From contig JACJXH010000001.1 of assembly GCA_020636745.1 (NCBI GenBank), forward strand, positions 62,001-126,000: a DNA stretch of 64,000 nucleotides, given 5' to 3'. The number at the start of each line of letters is the position of its first letter. The first letter of the stretch is position 1. Source of the stretch: Lentimicrobiaceae bacterium (GTDB taxonomy: Bacteria > Bacteroidota > Bacteroidia > Bacteroidales > Lentimicrobiaceae). Positions 8,832-16,993 of the stretch are shown piece by piece. A program made the position numbers and the translations under genes. The notes below the pieces were generated by a model that was not told the origin of the DNA, did not search any database, and saw only the letters and a list, made by a program, of their open reading frames with translations.

Positions 8832-9376
8832 TCAGTGGAACTCATAAAAGCAGAGTTATTCATACTCCCAAAAACTTGCCCGTAAGACCTACTACAGATA
8901 TCGCCAAGGAAGCCTTATTCAATATCCTGGTCAATAATTTTGATTTGGAAAGTATTCAGGTGCTCGATCTTTTTGCGGGTACAGGCAATATTACATATGA
9001 ATTTGCCTCGCGCGGTGCATTAGGAGTTACCAGTATCGACCTCGAATTTAAATGCGTGAATTTTATCAGGAAAACTGCTGCTGAATTTGGGTTTGAATCA
9101 GTCTTGTCTTTTAGAAGTGATGCATTCAGGTTTTTAAGGAATTGTGATACAAAGTATGATATCATTTTTTGCGATCCACCGTATGAACTGGAAGGGATTG
9201 ATGAAATTCCAAGGGTAGTATTTGAAAGGAATTTGTTAAAAGAGGATGGCTGGCTTGTATTGGAACATTCGCGCGATTATAATTTCGGCGAATTTAAAGG
9301 TTTTAATCAGCAAAGAAAATACGGCAAAGTTAACTTCAGCATATTTTCAAATAAGGTTGACGAAACTGCCGAATAA
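8822..9376 (+). CDS. rsmD: 16S rRNA (guanine(966)-N2)-methyltransferase
   Basis: Transfers methyl from SAM to N2 of G966 in 16S rRNA on the small subunit. The 184-residue protein has the RsmD opening MRIISGTHKSR, the SAM-binding strand VLDLFAGTGNITYEFASRG (residues about 41-59) and the catalytic motif IV CDPPYE. Length is typical. Its ATG lies inside the end of the DUF3822 gene (10-bp overlap), so it is the last gene of a three-gene operon. Confidence 0.93.
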   Translation: MRIISGTHKSRVIHTPKNLPVRPTTDIAKEALFNILVNNFDLESIQVLDLFAGTGNITYEFASRGALGVTSIDLEFKCVNFIRKTAAEFGFESVLSFRSDAFRFLRNCDTKYDIIFCDPPYELEGIDEIPRVVFERNLLKEDGWLVLEHSRDYNFGEFKGFNQQRKYGKVNFSIFSNKVDETAE

Positions 9377-9459
9377 ATAATTCGGAGGGACTATTAACCC
9401 ACATTAAATCCAGCGGGAGTCAATAGCTTTTTGTAAATATTAAAGTTTGCTTCACAGTG

Positions 9460-9484
9460 TACTTTTGCATTGGCGGGGCCATTA
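9460..9484 (+). other. orphan -7 element followed by possible tRNA 5' remnant
   Basis: TACTTTTG (9460-9467) fits TAnnTTTG but points into the 3' end of coaD with no plus-strand gene after it. GGGGCCATTA at 9475-9484 resembles the first bases of many bacterial tRNAs, and the likeness stops exactly at the coaD stop codon. No acceptor partner or anticodon arm follows. Speculative. Confidence 0.2.
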
Positions 9485-9961
9485 CTATAAGGTGTCAATG
9501 GCTGGTAGTTTAACGGCTTCCGGAATGAAAATACTTACATCTCCGCCATTTTTATATACATCCCTTACGATGGATGAATTGATGGATGTAAATTCCGGAG
9601 TTGTTAAAAGAAATAATGTATCAAGCTGAGGGTTGAGTTTTTTGTTTACCTGTCCCACAGTTCTTTCAAACTCAAAGTCAGCCGAAGTGCGTAACCCTCT
9701 CAGAATAAATGAAGCATTTACCTTTCTGCAAAAATCAACAGTCAGGCCTGAATAACTTACAACACTAATACTCGGGCAATCAGCAAATACATCCTTGATC
9801 CATTTAATCCGGTCGTCTATGGCGAAATAACCTTTTTTCTCAATATTCAGGCCCACTGCCACAATTATTTCATCAAAAAGAGGGATAGCTCTGCGAATAA
9901 TATTTTCATGTCCCTTGGTTATGGGGTCAAATGAACCCGGGAAAACAGCCCGTTTTATCAT
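9485..9961 (-). CDS. coaD: phosphopantetheine adenylyltransferase
   Basis: Catalyses the penultimate step of coenzyme A synthesis, joining ATP and 4'-phosphopantetheine to dephospho-CoA. The 158-residue protein has the nucleotidyltransferase opening AVFPGSFDPITKGH (residues 5-18, the TxGH form of the HxGH site), RGLRTSADFEFE in the middle and the C-terminal SINSSIVRD variant of the ISSTxVR motif. The ATG start gives the normal N-terminus MIKRAVFPGSFDP. A predicted -7 element lies at 9985-9992. The adjacent Nudix gene is on the same strand. Confidence 0.95.
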   Translation of the reverse strand: MIKRAVFPGSFDPITKGHENIIRRAIPLFDEIIVAVGLNIEKKGYFAIDDRIKWIKDVFADCPSISVVSYSGLTVDFCRKVNASFILRGLRTSADFEFERTVGQVNKKLNPQLDTLFLLTTPEFTSINSSIVRDVYKNGGDVSIFIPEAVKLPAIDTL

Positions 9962-9984
9962 AGTGCTGAATTAAGATTTTTTAT

Positions 9985-9992
9985 CAAAAATA
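9985..9992 (-). promoter_or_regulatory. predicted -7 element of coaD
   Basis: TATTTTTG on the minus strand, 24 bp before the coaD ATG, fits TAnnTTTG. It sits in the 53-bp gap after the Nudix gene. Confidence 0.45.
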
Positions 9993-10014
9993 TATAAAAT
10001 CGCGATTGCCAATC

Positions 10015-10638
10015 CTAACCTTTGAAAATTAAATCCTCATTGATAAGGTCAAGCAATGATTGGTATGTATTGGCCAGTACTTTTTCAAGTGCTGTTTCCT
10101 GAAACCAGGCAGCTTCAGTAATTTCTTCTTCCAATTGAGGAACAAGTGTCTGGTTGCCATTATATTGCATTGCATACCAGAATGTTCGCTTAAATATTCT
10201 TTTGCCTTTGTACTCATAAATATGGTACGTCGAGGGCAATTCGGCAATGATTGATTGCCCGTTTAGCCCTGTTTCTTCGCTCACTTCTCTAAGGGCAGCC
10301 TCTGCAGGCGTTTCATTCTTTTCAATTTTACCTTTGGGCAAATCCCATTTGTTGAATCTGTAAATAAACAACCTTTGTTCGTGGGTATTTCTTACAATTC
10401 CACCGGCTGCTTCAAGGTACCAGAATAAAGAAATGAAATCCTTAAGCAATTTTTTGGCACTTCCTTTGTTATATAACACAAGGCTTGAAATTGTCATTGA
10501 TTTCGTAAAATCCCGAAAGGCATGTTTCATTTCCCTGCGGGAGGTTACGAATACAATATTTGCGTTGGCATCAAGGCTTAAGCCTTCATAGTCACCGCAT
10601 ATAATTACCGGTTTTTCATTTACAAAAACTTTGTACAT
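10015..10638 (-). CDS. Nudix hydrolase with N-terminal extension
   Basis: A 207-residue Nudix protein that should hydrolyse a nucleoside diphosphate linked to another group; the substrate is unknown. The Nudix box is complete at residues 103-125, with G103, E109, R117-E118 and E121-E122 in the GK...E...REVSEETG pattern. About 95 residues precede the Nudix domain and form an unassigned domain. The start chosen is the ATG at 10638, because the reading frame continues upstream only through pyrE coding sequence. Only 7 bp separate this start from the pyrE ATG on the other strand, so the pyrE -7 element covers this gene's start codon. Confidence 0.85.
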   Translation of the reverse strand: MYKVFVNEKPVIICGDYEGLSLDANANIVFVTSRREMKHAFRDFTKSMTISSLVLYNKGSAKKLLKDFISLFWYLEAAGGIVRNTHEQRLFIYRFNKWDLPKGKIEKNETPAEAALREVSEETGLNGQSIIAELPSTYHIYEYKGKRIFKRTFWYAMQYNGNQTLVPQLEEEITEAAWFQETALEKVLANTYQSLLDLINEDLIFKG

Positions 10639-10641
10639 TTG
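10634..10641 (+). promoter_or_regulatory. predicted -7 element of pyrE (leaderless)
   Basis: TACATTTG fits TAnnTTTG, and its last G is 5 bp before the pyrE ATG. With the usual 4-7 base distance, transcription would begin at or next to the start codon. Confidence 0.55.
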
Positions 10642-10645
10642 CCGC

Positions 10646-11287
10646 ATGAGTAATAATGAATCAGTAGCGCTTGATACAGCGGAATTTTTATTGCAAATTA
10701 AGGCAATAAAATTGGACAATGCGAACCCATTTACCTGGAGTTCTGGCATAAAATCGCCTATTTACTGCGATAATCGTAAGATTTTATCTTATCCAAAGGT
10801 AAGAACTTATATCAGACAAGAATTTGCCAAGTTGATCAATGAAGAGTTCGGGCAAATTGATCTGATTGCAGGTGTAGCCACTGGCGCAATTGCACACGGG
10901 GTACTGGTGGCTCAGGAGCTCGGGCTTCCTTTTGTTTATGTCAGATCGGCAAAAAAGGAGCACGGTATGTCTAATCAGATTGAAGGCGTTGCCGAATCCG
11001 GTCAATCAGTTGTTGTAGTTGAAGATCTTGTTTCAACTGGCAAAAGCAGCCTTGCTGCCGTTACTGCATTGCGCGAAGCAGGATGCAATGTTAAGGGAAT
11101 GGTAGCCATTTTTACTTATGGCCTTGAATCGGCAGCTGAAAATTTTAAAAAAGAGAATTGTATTCTGCGAACGCTTACCGATTATAATCATTTGATAAGC
11201 CATGCGCTGGAAATGAATTATATAAAAGAATCTGATAAGCAATCGCTTATTCAATGGCGCGAAAATCCTGATATCTGGGGCAAATAA
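10646..11287 (+). CDS. pyrE: orotate phosphoribosyltransferase
   Basis: Converts orotate and PRPP to orotidine 5'-phosphate in pyrimidine synthesis. The 213-residue protein has FTWSSGIKSPIYCDNR near the N-terminus, IAGVATGAIAHG, the SAKKEHG loop and the PRPP-binding motif VVVVEDLVSTGKSS at residues 122-135. The ATG at 10646 is preferred over the TTG at 10631, which lies upstream of the predicted transcript start. An SRPBCC-family gene follows 9 bp later, probably in the same transcript. Confidence 0.95.
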   Translation: MSNNESVALDTAEFLLQIKAIKLDNANPFTWSSGIKSPIYCDNRKILSYPKVRTYIRQEFAKLINEEFGQIDLIAGVATGAIAHGVLVAQELGLPFVYVRSAKKEHGMSNQIEGVAESGQSVVVVEDLVSTGKSSLAAVTALREAGCNVKGMVAIFTYGLESAAENFKKENCILRTLTDYNHLISHALEMNYIKESDKQSLIQWRENPDIWGK

Positions 11288-11296
11288 TCATTTTCT

Positions 11297-11704
11297 ATGG
11301 CAAATTTTAAGAGTGAACCGGTGGTTATTGGTCGCAGTAACAATCATGTTTTTGAATTTCTTTCCGATTTTAATAATTTCGAGAAATTGATGCCAGCCCA
11401 GGTAACCGATTGGAAGTCTGATGGAAATAGTTGCAGTTTCAATATTCAGAATATGGCCACCCTGGGTATGCGGTTTGATACCAGAACACCCAATTCCCAT
11501 ATTCTCATCAAATCCGATGGCAAAGTCCCCTTTGGCTTTGATTTGCAGTGTTTTATAGAGCCTGTTGATGACAATAGCTGTAAAACCAGGCTTGAATTCA
11601 ATGCTGATTTAAATCCAATGTTAATGATGATGGCTTCTAAACCACTTTCCAATTTCATTAACATTCTGGCCGTTAAGCTTAAAGAAGTCTGCGAAGCAAA
11701 CTAA
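11297..11704 (+). CDS. SRPBCC/START-like ligand-binding protein
   Basis: A 135-residue protein with the pattern of the helix-grip (SRPBCC) fold: VFEFLSDFNNFEKLMP near the N-terminus, alternating beta strands, and a long C-terminal helix from about residue 105 (LMMMASKPLSNFINILAVKLKEV). Members bind hydrophobic ligands or act as polyketide-cyclase-like enzymes; the ligand is unknown here. It follows pyrE by 9 bp and converges on birA. There is no signal peptide, so it is cytosolic. Confidence 0.78.
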   Translation: MANFKSEPVVIGRSNNHVFEFLSDFNNFEKLMPAQVTDWKSDGNSCSFNIQNMATLGMRFDTRTPNSHILIKSDGKVPFGFDLQCFIEPVDDNSCKTRLEFNADLNPMLMMMASKPLSNFINILAVKLKEVCEAN

Positions 11705-11762
11705 ACTATATCCTGCGGGCAATTTGCTTCCTTTAATTTTCTGTTTTTCTTTTGATGGTAAC

Positions 11763-12524
11763 TCAGCTTTTTGGTCGGGGAATAAAGACGATCTCTTTTA
11801 AATCACAAATGTATTCTTCTTTGTCAGGTCCTTCAAGATGAAGCATGCCAAACTCGGCCAGACCTTTTATTTCAGCTTTTATTCTGCGGCCTTTAATTTC
11901 GAAAAGAGCGGGCTCATTCAGCAGATAAAATCTGTTCATGTATGATTGTTCAATAAACTCAGTTTCACCATTTTTTAGTTTTTGATACCAAATTTTTAAA
12001 TTGTTATGACATTCTGTCAGCAGGTCATTGACCGAATAATCAATCCCGGAAATTAATTTGAGAGAGGTCGGATTTGGTATAAGTTCGCTAAATTTTAATT
12101 GATTGATATTTAGGCCAATGCCTATAATGGTCTTTGAGATTGATCTGCCCAGGATTTCATTCTTAATCAAAATTCCAGCTACTTTTTTATCCTGGAGGTA
12201 AATATCGTTGGGCCATTTAATCATAGCGGGATAGGGGAGTTGAAGCTTTTCAATGGTTGAGCACACTGATAATGAAACAACCATAGTTAAAAGAAACTGA
12301 TTTTCAGGTTTTAAGAATTCAGGATATAATACAAGGGAGCATGTAAGATTCTTTCCCGGTTCACTTTCCCAGATGTTATTGGCTTGCCCTTTGCCCTGGT
12401 TTTGGGTGTGTGCGTAAACGACCGAACCTTCAGGTAAGGCATTGTTATCAAGGATACTATATAAATAATCGTTTGTTGAATCAACAGATTCAAGCCTGAT
12501 GATCTTGCTTGCCTTAAAAACCAT
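11763..12524 (-). CDS. birA: biotin--[acetyl-CoA-carboxylase] ligase
   Basis: Attaches biotin to the carboxyl carrier protein of acetyl-CoA carboxylase and related enzymes. Visible motifs are the STNDYL segment, TQNQGKGQANNIW (residues 40-52, the biotinyl-AMP loop, in which the usual GRGRxGR is GKGQANN), KWPNDIYL (103-110) with K114 and VAGILIKNE. At 253 residues it lacks the N-terminal DNA-binding domain of the E. coli repressor, so it is the ligase-only (group I) type. It is divergent from rsfS across a 195-bp gap. Confidence 0.92.
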   Translation of the reverse strand: MVFKASKIIRLESVDSTNDYLYSILDNNALPEGSVVYAHTQNQGKGQANNIWESEPGKNLTCSLVLYPEFLKPENQFLLTMVVSLSVCSTIEKLQLPYPAMIKWPNDIYLQDKKVAGILIKNEILGRSISKTIIGIGLNINQLKFSELIPNPTSLKLISGIDYSVNDLLTECHNNLKIWYQKLKNGETEFIEQSYMNRFYLLNEPALFEIKGRRIKAEIKGLAEFGMLHLEGPDKEEYICDLKEIVFIPRPKS

Positions 12525-12690
12525 ATAATTTCATTTTATTTCAGGATAATAACTGCCAGTTTTGATGCGGTATAATTGTTGTAATGTGATAATTGTGTAT
12601 TGAAAACAAAAAAGTGTCAGGTGATAAACGTTCTAACGCCTCTTGTCTGTTAGTAAGCTGATGCCTGCTTCAAATACAGAATTATTTGAT

Positions 12691-12698
12691 TAACTTTG
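12691..12698 (+). promoter_or_regulatory. predicted -7 element of the rsfS-ftsH operon
   Basis: TAACTTTG matches TAnnTTTG, 22 bp before the rsfS ATG. This makes the in-frame TTG at 12696 untenable as a start. Confidence 0.6.
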
Positions 12699-12719
12699 CA
12701 AAAATATAATAAAGAGCCT

Positions 12720-13139
12720 ATGGCAAGCAAAAAAGAAAAAACAGCCTCAGAAATGCTTTCTTCAATAGTAATTCAGGGGATTTTTGAAAAGCTAGGAGAA
12801 GAAGTTGTCCTTATTGATTTAAGGAAAATGAAAAATGCGGTTGCAGATTTCTTTGTTGTGTGTCATGGCAAGTCCCGTGCTCAGGTAGAAGCCATTTCCG
12901 ATTCAGTACAAATGGAGGTGAAAAAAGCCGTGGGCGCCAATGTATGGAAAAAAGAGGGTTTTGAGAATGCAGAATGGGTGTTGCTTGATTATGTGGACGT
13001 TGTGGTTCATGTTTTTCAGGAGGCAAACAGGAAGTTTTATAAACTAGAGGAATTATGGGCTGATGCAGAGATTACTTATTGTAAGCCTCCTGCACCGGTT
13101 CAGAAACGTACAAAGAAAAACTCATCAGCGGAAGTCTGA
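12720..13139 (+). CDS. rsfS: ribosomal silencing factor RsfS
   Basis: A 139-residue RsfS (Iojap/DUF143) protein, which binds ribosomal protein uL14 and keeps the subunits apart when nutrients are low. The family core is clear: VVLIDLRKMKNAVADFFVVCHGKSRAQVEAI, then WVLLDYVDVVVHVF and REFY-like NRKFYKLEELW. The start is ATG 12720. The C-terminus is extended by a basic Pro/Lys-rich tail. It is the first gene of the run rsfS-ftsH-LUD-DUF2007-cdsA, with ftsH 9 bp downstream. Confidence 0.93.
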   Translation: MASKKEKTASEMLSSIVIQGIFEKLGEEVVLIDLRKMKNAVADFFVVCHGKSRAQVEAISDSVQMEVKKAVGANVWKKEGFENAEWVLLDYVDVVVHVFQEANRKFYKLEELWADAEITYCKPPAPVQKRTKKNSSAEV

Positions 13140-13148
13140 TATAATTTT

Positions 13149-15215
13149 ATGAACGAAACAAATGATAAAAAACCGGAAAACGGTTTAAATAAGCCTAAAA
13201 ACGGTAAGCCAAAATTCAGTTTTTATTGGATTTATGGAGTAATTGCTGTTTTGATTATCGGCCTCCAGTTTATGAACTGGAATACACCTGCCAAAAGTAT
13301 TGGTTGGGGTGAAGTAAAGGATTTAGTGAGTAATCAGGATATTGAAAGACTGGTACTTGTAAATAAGGAGTTTGCCGAAATCTACATTAAGAAGGAAAAA
13401 CTCTCACTTCCTAAGTTCAAGGATGTAAAACCAAGCGAAAGTTTTGGAGGAGCCAGGCCCCAGTATATTTACACCATTGGCTCTGTAGAAACTTTTGAAA
13501 AGGACTTTGCTGAACTTCAGCAAGGTGTTGAAAAACCTGTTTACATTGAAAATCTTACCCGGCGCAATGTATGGGGCGATGCACTGTCATGGTTATTGCC
13601 TGTAATATTGCTTGTTGGGGCCTGGTTTTTCATCATGCGTATGATGAGCAGGGGCTCTGGTGGCGGAGGCCAGATTTTTAATATTGGGAAGTCTAAAGCT
13701 CAATTATTTGATAAAGATACCCATGTAAACATTAATTTCAATGATGTTGCCGGACTTGAAGAGGCAAAAGTTGAAATCATGGAGATTGTTGATTTTCTAA
13801 AAAATCCTAAGAAATATACAACGTTAGGAGGAAAAATTCCTAAAGGAGCTTTGCTGGTTGGCCCTCCGGGGACCGGTAAAACCTTATTGGCTAAGGCTGT
13901 GGCAGGTGAAGCTAAAGTCCCGTTCTTCTCACTTTCAGGCTCTGATTTTGTTGAGATGTTTGTTGGTGTTGGAGCTTCCAGGGTGCGCGATTTGTTTAAA
14001 CAAGCCAAAGAAAAATCGCCCTGCATCATTTTTATTGATGAGATTGATGCCATTGGGCGAGCCAGAGGTAAAAACCAAATAACAGGAGCAAATGATGAAC
14101 GTGAAAATACGCTGAATCAGTTACTTACTGAAATGGACGGTTTTGCCACCAACGCAGGTGTAATTATTCTTGCAGCCACTAACAGAGCAGATATTCTTGA
14201 CAGGGCACTGTTGCGTGCCGGTAGGTTTGATCGTCAGATTAACGTAGAACTACCCGATTTGGAGGAACGCAAAGCCATTTTCAAGGTGCATATGAAACCT
14301 CTGAAAAGTCATGAATCTGTGCAATCCGATTTTTTGGCAAAACAAACCCCGGGTTTTTCCGGCGCTGACATTGCCAACGTTTGTAATGAAGCAGCACTCA
14401 TAGCAGCGCGCCAAAATAAAACCGAAATCGAAAAGCAGGATTTTATTGACGCCATTGACAGGATTGTTGGCGGGCTTGAAAAACGAAATAAAATTATCTC
14501 TCCGCAAGAGAAAAAAGTTATTGCATTTCATGAAGCAGGCCATGCTACGGTTAGCTGGTTGCTTGAGTATGCGCATCCACTGGTGAAAGTTACAATTGTT
14601 CCCAGGGGAAAGGCTTTAGGTGCTGCATGGTATTTACCTGAAGAACGCCAGATTACAACATATGAACAGATGTTTGACGAGCTGACGGCAACAATGGGTG
14701 GCAGGGCTTCTGAAGAAATTATGTTCGGAAAAGTTTCAACCGGTGCTCTTAATGACCTTGAAAAAGTTACGAAACAGGCTTATGCCATGGTCGCATTTTA
14801 TGGCTTGAATAAAGCTGTTGGTAATGTTAGTTACTATGATTCTACCGGTCAGCAGGAATATTCGTTCAGTAAACCATTTAGTGAGTCTACCGCTCAGGTA
14901 ATTGATGAGGAGATTAAAAAAATGGTTGAGATGGCTTATGAAAGAGCTAAATTACTACTAAGCGAAAATCGTGATAAACTCACACAGCTTGCCAATATTC
15001 TGTTGAAAAAGGAAGTTATTTTCAGAGAAGACCTCGAGGAAATATTCGGTAAAAGACCTTTTGAAGAACATGCCGAATTTGGGACGGATAATGGAAACAA
15101 TGGAGAGGTAAAGAATGTGATCGGGAATGAAAAAGAGGAAAAGCCAACCGACAATGCGGTGATTGCTGAGGCAGCTCCTGAGCCTGATAAATCTGATGAT
15201 GAAGACCTCAAATAA
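13149..15215 (+). CDS. ftsH: ATP-dependent zinc metalloprotease FtsH
   Basis: A 688-residue membrane-anchored AAA+ protease that degrades damaged membrane and short-lived cytosolic proteins. Two membrane segments (about residues 25-43 and 143-163) flank a periplasmic domain. Walker A GPPGTGKT is near residue 238, Walker B IIFIDEID near 293, the SRH arginine-bearing RALLRAGRFDR follows, and the zinc site HEAGH is at about 461-465. The C-terminal 60 residues are acidic and of low complexity, as common in Bacteroidota. The 3' end overlaps the LUD gene by about 17 bp, so the two are likely coupled in translation. Confidence 0.97.
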   Translation: MNETNDKKPENGLNKPKNGKPKFSFYWIYGVIAVLIIGLQFMNWNTPAKSIGWGEVKDLVSNQDIERLVLVNKEFAEIYIKKEKLSLPKFKDVKPSESFGGARPQYIYTIGSVETFEKDFAELQQGVEKPVYIENLTRRNVWGDALSWLLPVILLVGAWFFIMRMMSRGSGGGGQIFNIGKSKAQLFDKDTHVNINFNDVAGLEEAKVEIMEIVDFLKNPKKYTTLGGKIPKGALLVGPPGTGKTLLAKAVAGEAKVPFFSLSGSDFVEMFVGVGASRVRDLFKQAKEKSPCIIFIDEIDAIGRARGKNQITGANDERENTLNQLLTEMDGFATNAGVIILAATNRADILDRALLRAGRFDRQINVELPDLEERKAIFKVHMKPLKSHESVQSDFLAKQTPGFSGADIANVCNEAALIAARQNKTEIEKQDFIDAIDRIVGGLEKRNKIISPQEKKVIAFHEAGHATVSWLLEYAHPLVKVTIVPRGKALGAAWYLPEERQITTYEQMFDELTATMGGRASEEIMFGKVSTGALNDLEKVTKQAYAMVAFYGLNKAVGNVSYYDSTGQQEYSFSKPFSESTAQVIDEEIKKMVEMAYERAKLLLSENRDKLTQLANILLKKEVIFREDLEEIFGKRPFEEHAEFGTDNGNNGEVKNVIGNEKEEKPTDNAVIAEAAPEPDKSDDEDLK

Positions 15216-15882
15216 CCCCGGAGCACGGCCCGAACATTTCAGGGAGAGTACAACGCGGGAAAAGGTGTTGAAGAACATTCGTCACGCGTTGATTGAACCT
15301 GCTGATAATCCTTTTGCTGAAGTTGAATTTGATTCAGATGTTTTCAGGTCTATGCCTGAAGAGGCTGATGTGAACTTTGCAGTGGAATTTACAAAAGTGG
15401 GAGGGAAGTTTGTCTTTTGTGATTCGCCTGCAGATATGCTGGCAAAAGTTAAAGCTGTTTTTGCTGACAATGGTTGGAACGAAGCCTGGTGCTTCGAAGA
15501 TTCTTTATCAGGATTATTGAATCATGCCGGAATTCATGTTCATCGCGATGATTCAGGAATTGAAAATATGAAAATCGCAGTAACCTCCTGTGAATTTCTT
15601 ATCGCCCGACTGGGGAGTGTGATGATGTCTTCACAACAATATTCAGGACGCAGGTTGTTTTCATATCCCGAAATACATATTGTTATTGCGTTTACAACTC
15701 AAATTGTGCCTGATATAAAATACGGACTGGCTAAGCTTAGGGAAAAGTATGAAAATGGAATGCCTTCGATGGTTTCGTTAATTACCGGACCGAGCAGAAC
15801 AGCCGATATTGAAAAAACCCTGGTAACAGGTGCTCATGGGCCAAAACAAATTTTTGTGTTTATGGCTGATAATGCTGACTAA
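15199..15882 (+). CDS. LUD domain-containing protein
   Basis: A 227-residue LUD (LutC/YkgG-like) protein. The core shows FVFCDSPADMLAKVKAVF, then IAVTSCEFLIARLGSVMMSSQQYSGRRLFSYPEIHIVI and the C-terminal LITGPSRTADIEKTLVTGAHGPK, which is the typical LutC ending. In other bacteria LutC works with LutA and LutB in lactate oxidation, but neither is present here, so its role beside ftsH and cdsA is open. The start is ATG 15199 (or 15196) inside the ftsH end; the TTG further upstream is less likely. Confidence 0.87.
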   Translation: MKTSNNPGARPEHFRESTTREKVLKNIRHALIEPADNPFAEVEFDSDVFRSMPEEADVNFAVEFTKVGGKFVFCDSPADMLAKVKAVFADNGWNEAWCFEDSLSGLLNHAGIHVHRDDSGIENMKIAVTSCEFLIARLGSVMMSSQQYSGRRLFSYPEIHIVIAFTTQIVPDIKYGLAKLREKYENGMPSMVSLITGPSRTADIEKTLVTGAHGPKQIFVFMADNAD

Positions 15883-15895
15883 AATAATTTGAATT

Positions 15896-16096
15896 ATGGA
15901 TGGCTGGATTTGTGTATTTACCTCAGGAAGCTTGCAGGAAGCTGAAATTGTGAGAGGTTTACTTGAAGATAATCAGATTACTGCAATTGTTTACAATAAG
16001 CAGGACTCCGTTTATCTTTTTGGAGATATAGAAGTTTATGTTTCAGTTGAGGACGCTTTTGCTGCTAATCAAATCATAAATACACCTGCCTCGTGA
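15896..16096 (+). CDS. DUF2007 domain-containing small protein
   Basis: A 66-residue protein with the DUF2007 pattern: WICVFTSGSLQEAEIVRGLLEDNQI, then a strand pair ending VYVSVEDAFAANQII. The fold resembles the PII/ACT-like small regulators. Function is unknown, but a position before cdsA suggests a link to lipid metabolism or the FtsH cluster. Its stop codon overlaps the GTG start of cdsA (GTGA), which is direct evidence for translational coupling. Confidence 0.82.
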   Translation: MDGWICVFTSGSLQEAEIVRGLLEDNQITAIVYNKQDSVYLFGDIEVYVSVEDAFAANQIINTPAS

Positions 16097-16911
16097 ATAA
16101 TTTTACCATTAGAACTATTACCGGGTCTGTTTTTGTGATTTGTGTTATAGGGTCAGTTGTGCTTAGTCAATGGGCTTTTGCCGCACTTTTTCTGCTGGTT
16201 TCTTTAGCCGGTTTCTGGGAGTTTACACGTATCATGCGGCAGGCAAAAATTTTCCCTCACAGGCTGGCTGGTTCTGTTGCAGGTATCGCCTTTTATAGCA
16301 GCATTGTATTTTTTGAATTTGGAATCATTGACACAAAAATGCTTTTGCTGAATTTGTTATGGCTCCCATTTTTGCTTATCGTTGAACTTTTCAGGAAAAG
16401 CAATACTCCTTTTCAGAATGTTGCTGCTGAATTAATCGGATTGGCCTGGATTGTTCTGCCTCTGGCTCTGCTTAATGGATTTTTTAATCATACTGATGGC
16501 CCCGGTTGGTTACATGGAGGTGTGTTACTTGGCTTTTTTCTAATTCTTTGGATTTATGATTCGGGAGCTTATGTTTTTGGTTCAATGTTTGGCCGGCATC
16601 GTATGATAGAACGTATCAGCCCCAAAAAATCATGGGAAGGATTTGCCGGCGGATCGGCTGCCGGTTTGTTAACAGCCTACCTGATTTCTGCGTCATTTAT
16701 CGAATTCTCTGTTTTACAGTGGCTTGTGATTGCTGTTGTCATTATTGTTTTCGGTACACTTGGCGATTTGACGGAGTCAATGCTCAAACGCAGCCTGGAT
16801 GTGAAAGATTCCGGTTCATTATTGCCCGGTCATGGTGGTATTCTTGATCGGTTTGATGCTGTTTTTCTGGCAGCACCTGTTGTGTACATTATAATCAATT
16901 TCATACGTTGA
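16093..16911 (+). CDS. cdsA: phosphatidate cytidylyltransferase
   Basis: Makes CDP-diacylglycerol from CTP and phosphatidic acid at the inner membrane. The 272-residue protein has many membrane segments and the full CDS signature near the C-terminus: SMLKRSLDVKDSG, then LLPGHGGILDRFDA. ISPKKSWEGFAGG lies before it. It starts at GTG 16093, overlapping the previous stop by 4 bp. psd follows 82 bp later, which places two steps of phosphatidylethanolamine synthesis together; pssA is not in the window. Confidence 0.96.
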   Translation: MNNFTIRTITGSVFVICVIGSVVLSQWAFAALFLLVSLAGFWEFTRIMRQAKIFPHRLAGSVAGIAFYSSIVFFEFGIIDTKMLLLNLLWLPFLLIVELFRKSNTPFQNVAAELIGLAWIVLPLALLNGFFNHTDGPGWLHGGVLLGFFLILWIYDSGAYVFGSMFGRHRMIERISPKKSWEGFAGGSAAGLLTAYLISASFIEFSVLQWLVIAVVIIVFGTLGDLTESMLKRSLDVKDSGSLLPGHGGILDRFDAVFLAAPVVYIIINFIR

Positions 16912-16993
16912 TTGTTGTACTGATTGTTTTGCCAACTGAATTAACTGAACTTGTTAATTTGGGGCTTATTTGCAACGAAAAAAGGAAATTTAA

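Noticed and set aside
7210..12672. A 14-mer TGATGCCTGCTTCA repeated at 7210-7223 and 12659-12672, both in gene gaps
   Set aside because: Several 14-mer pairs are expected by chance in 64 kb, and the two copies sit at different distances from promoters.
15163..15198. Longer LUD start at TTG 15163
   Set aside because: It lies deep inside ftsH and adds residues with no family match; ATG 15199 is better.
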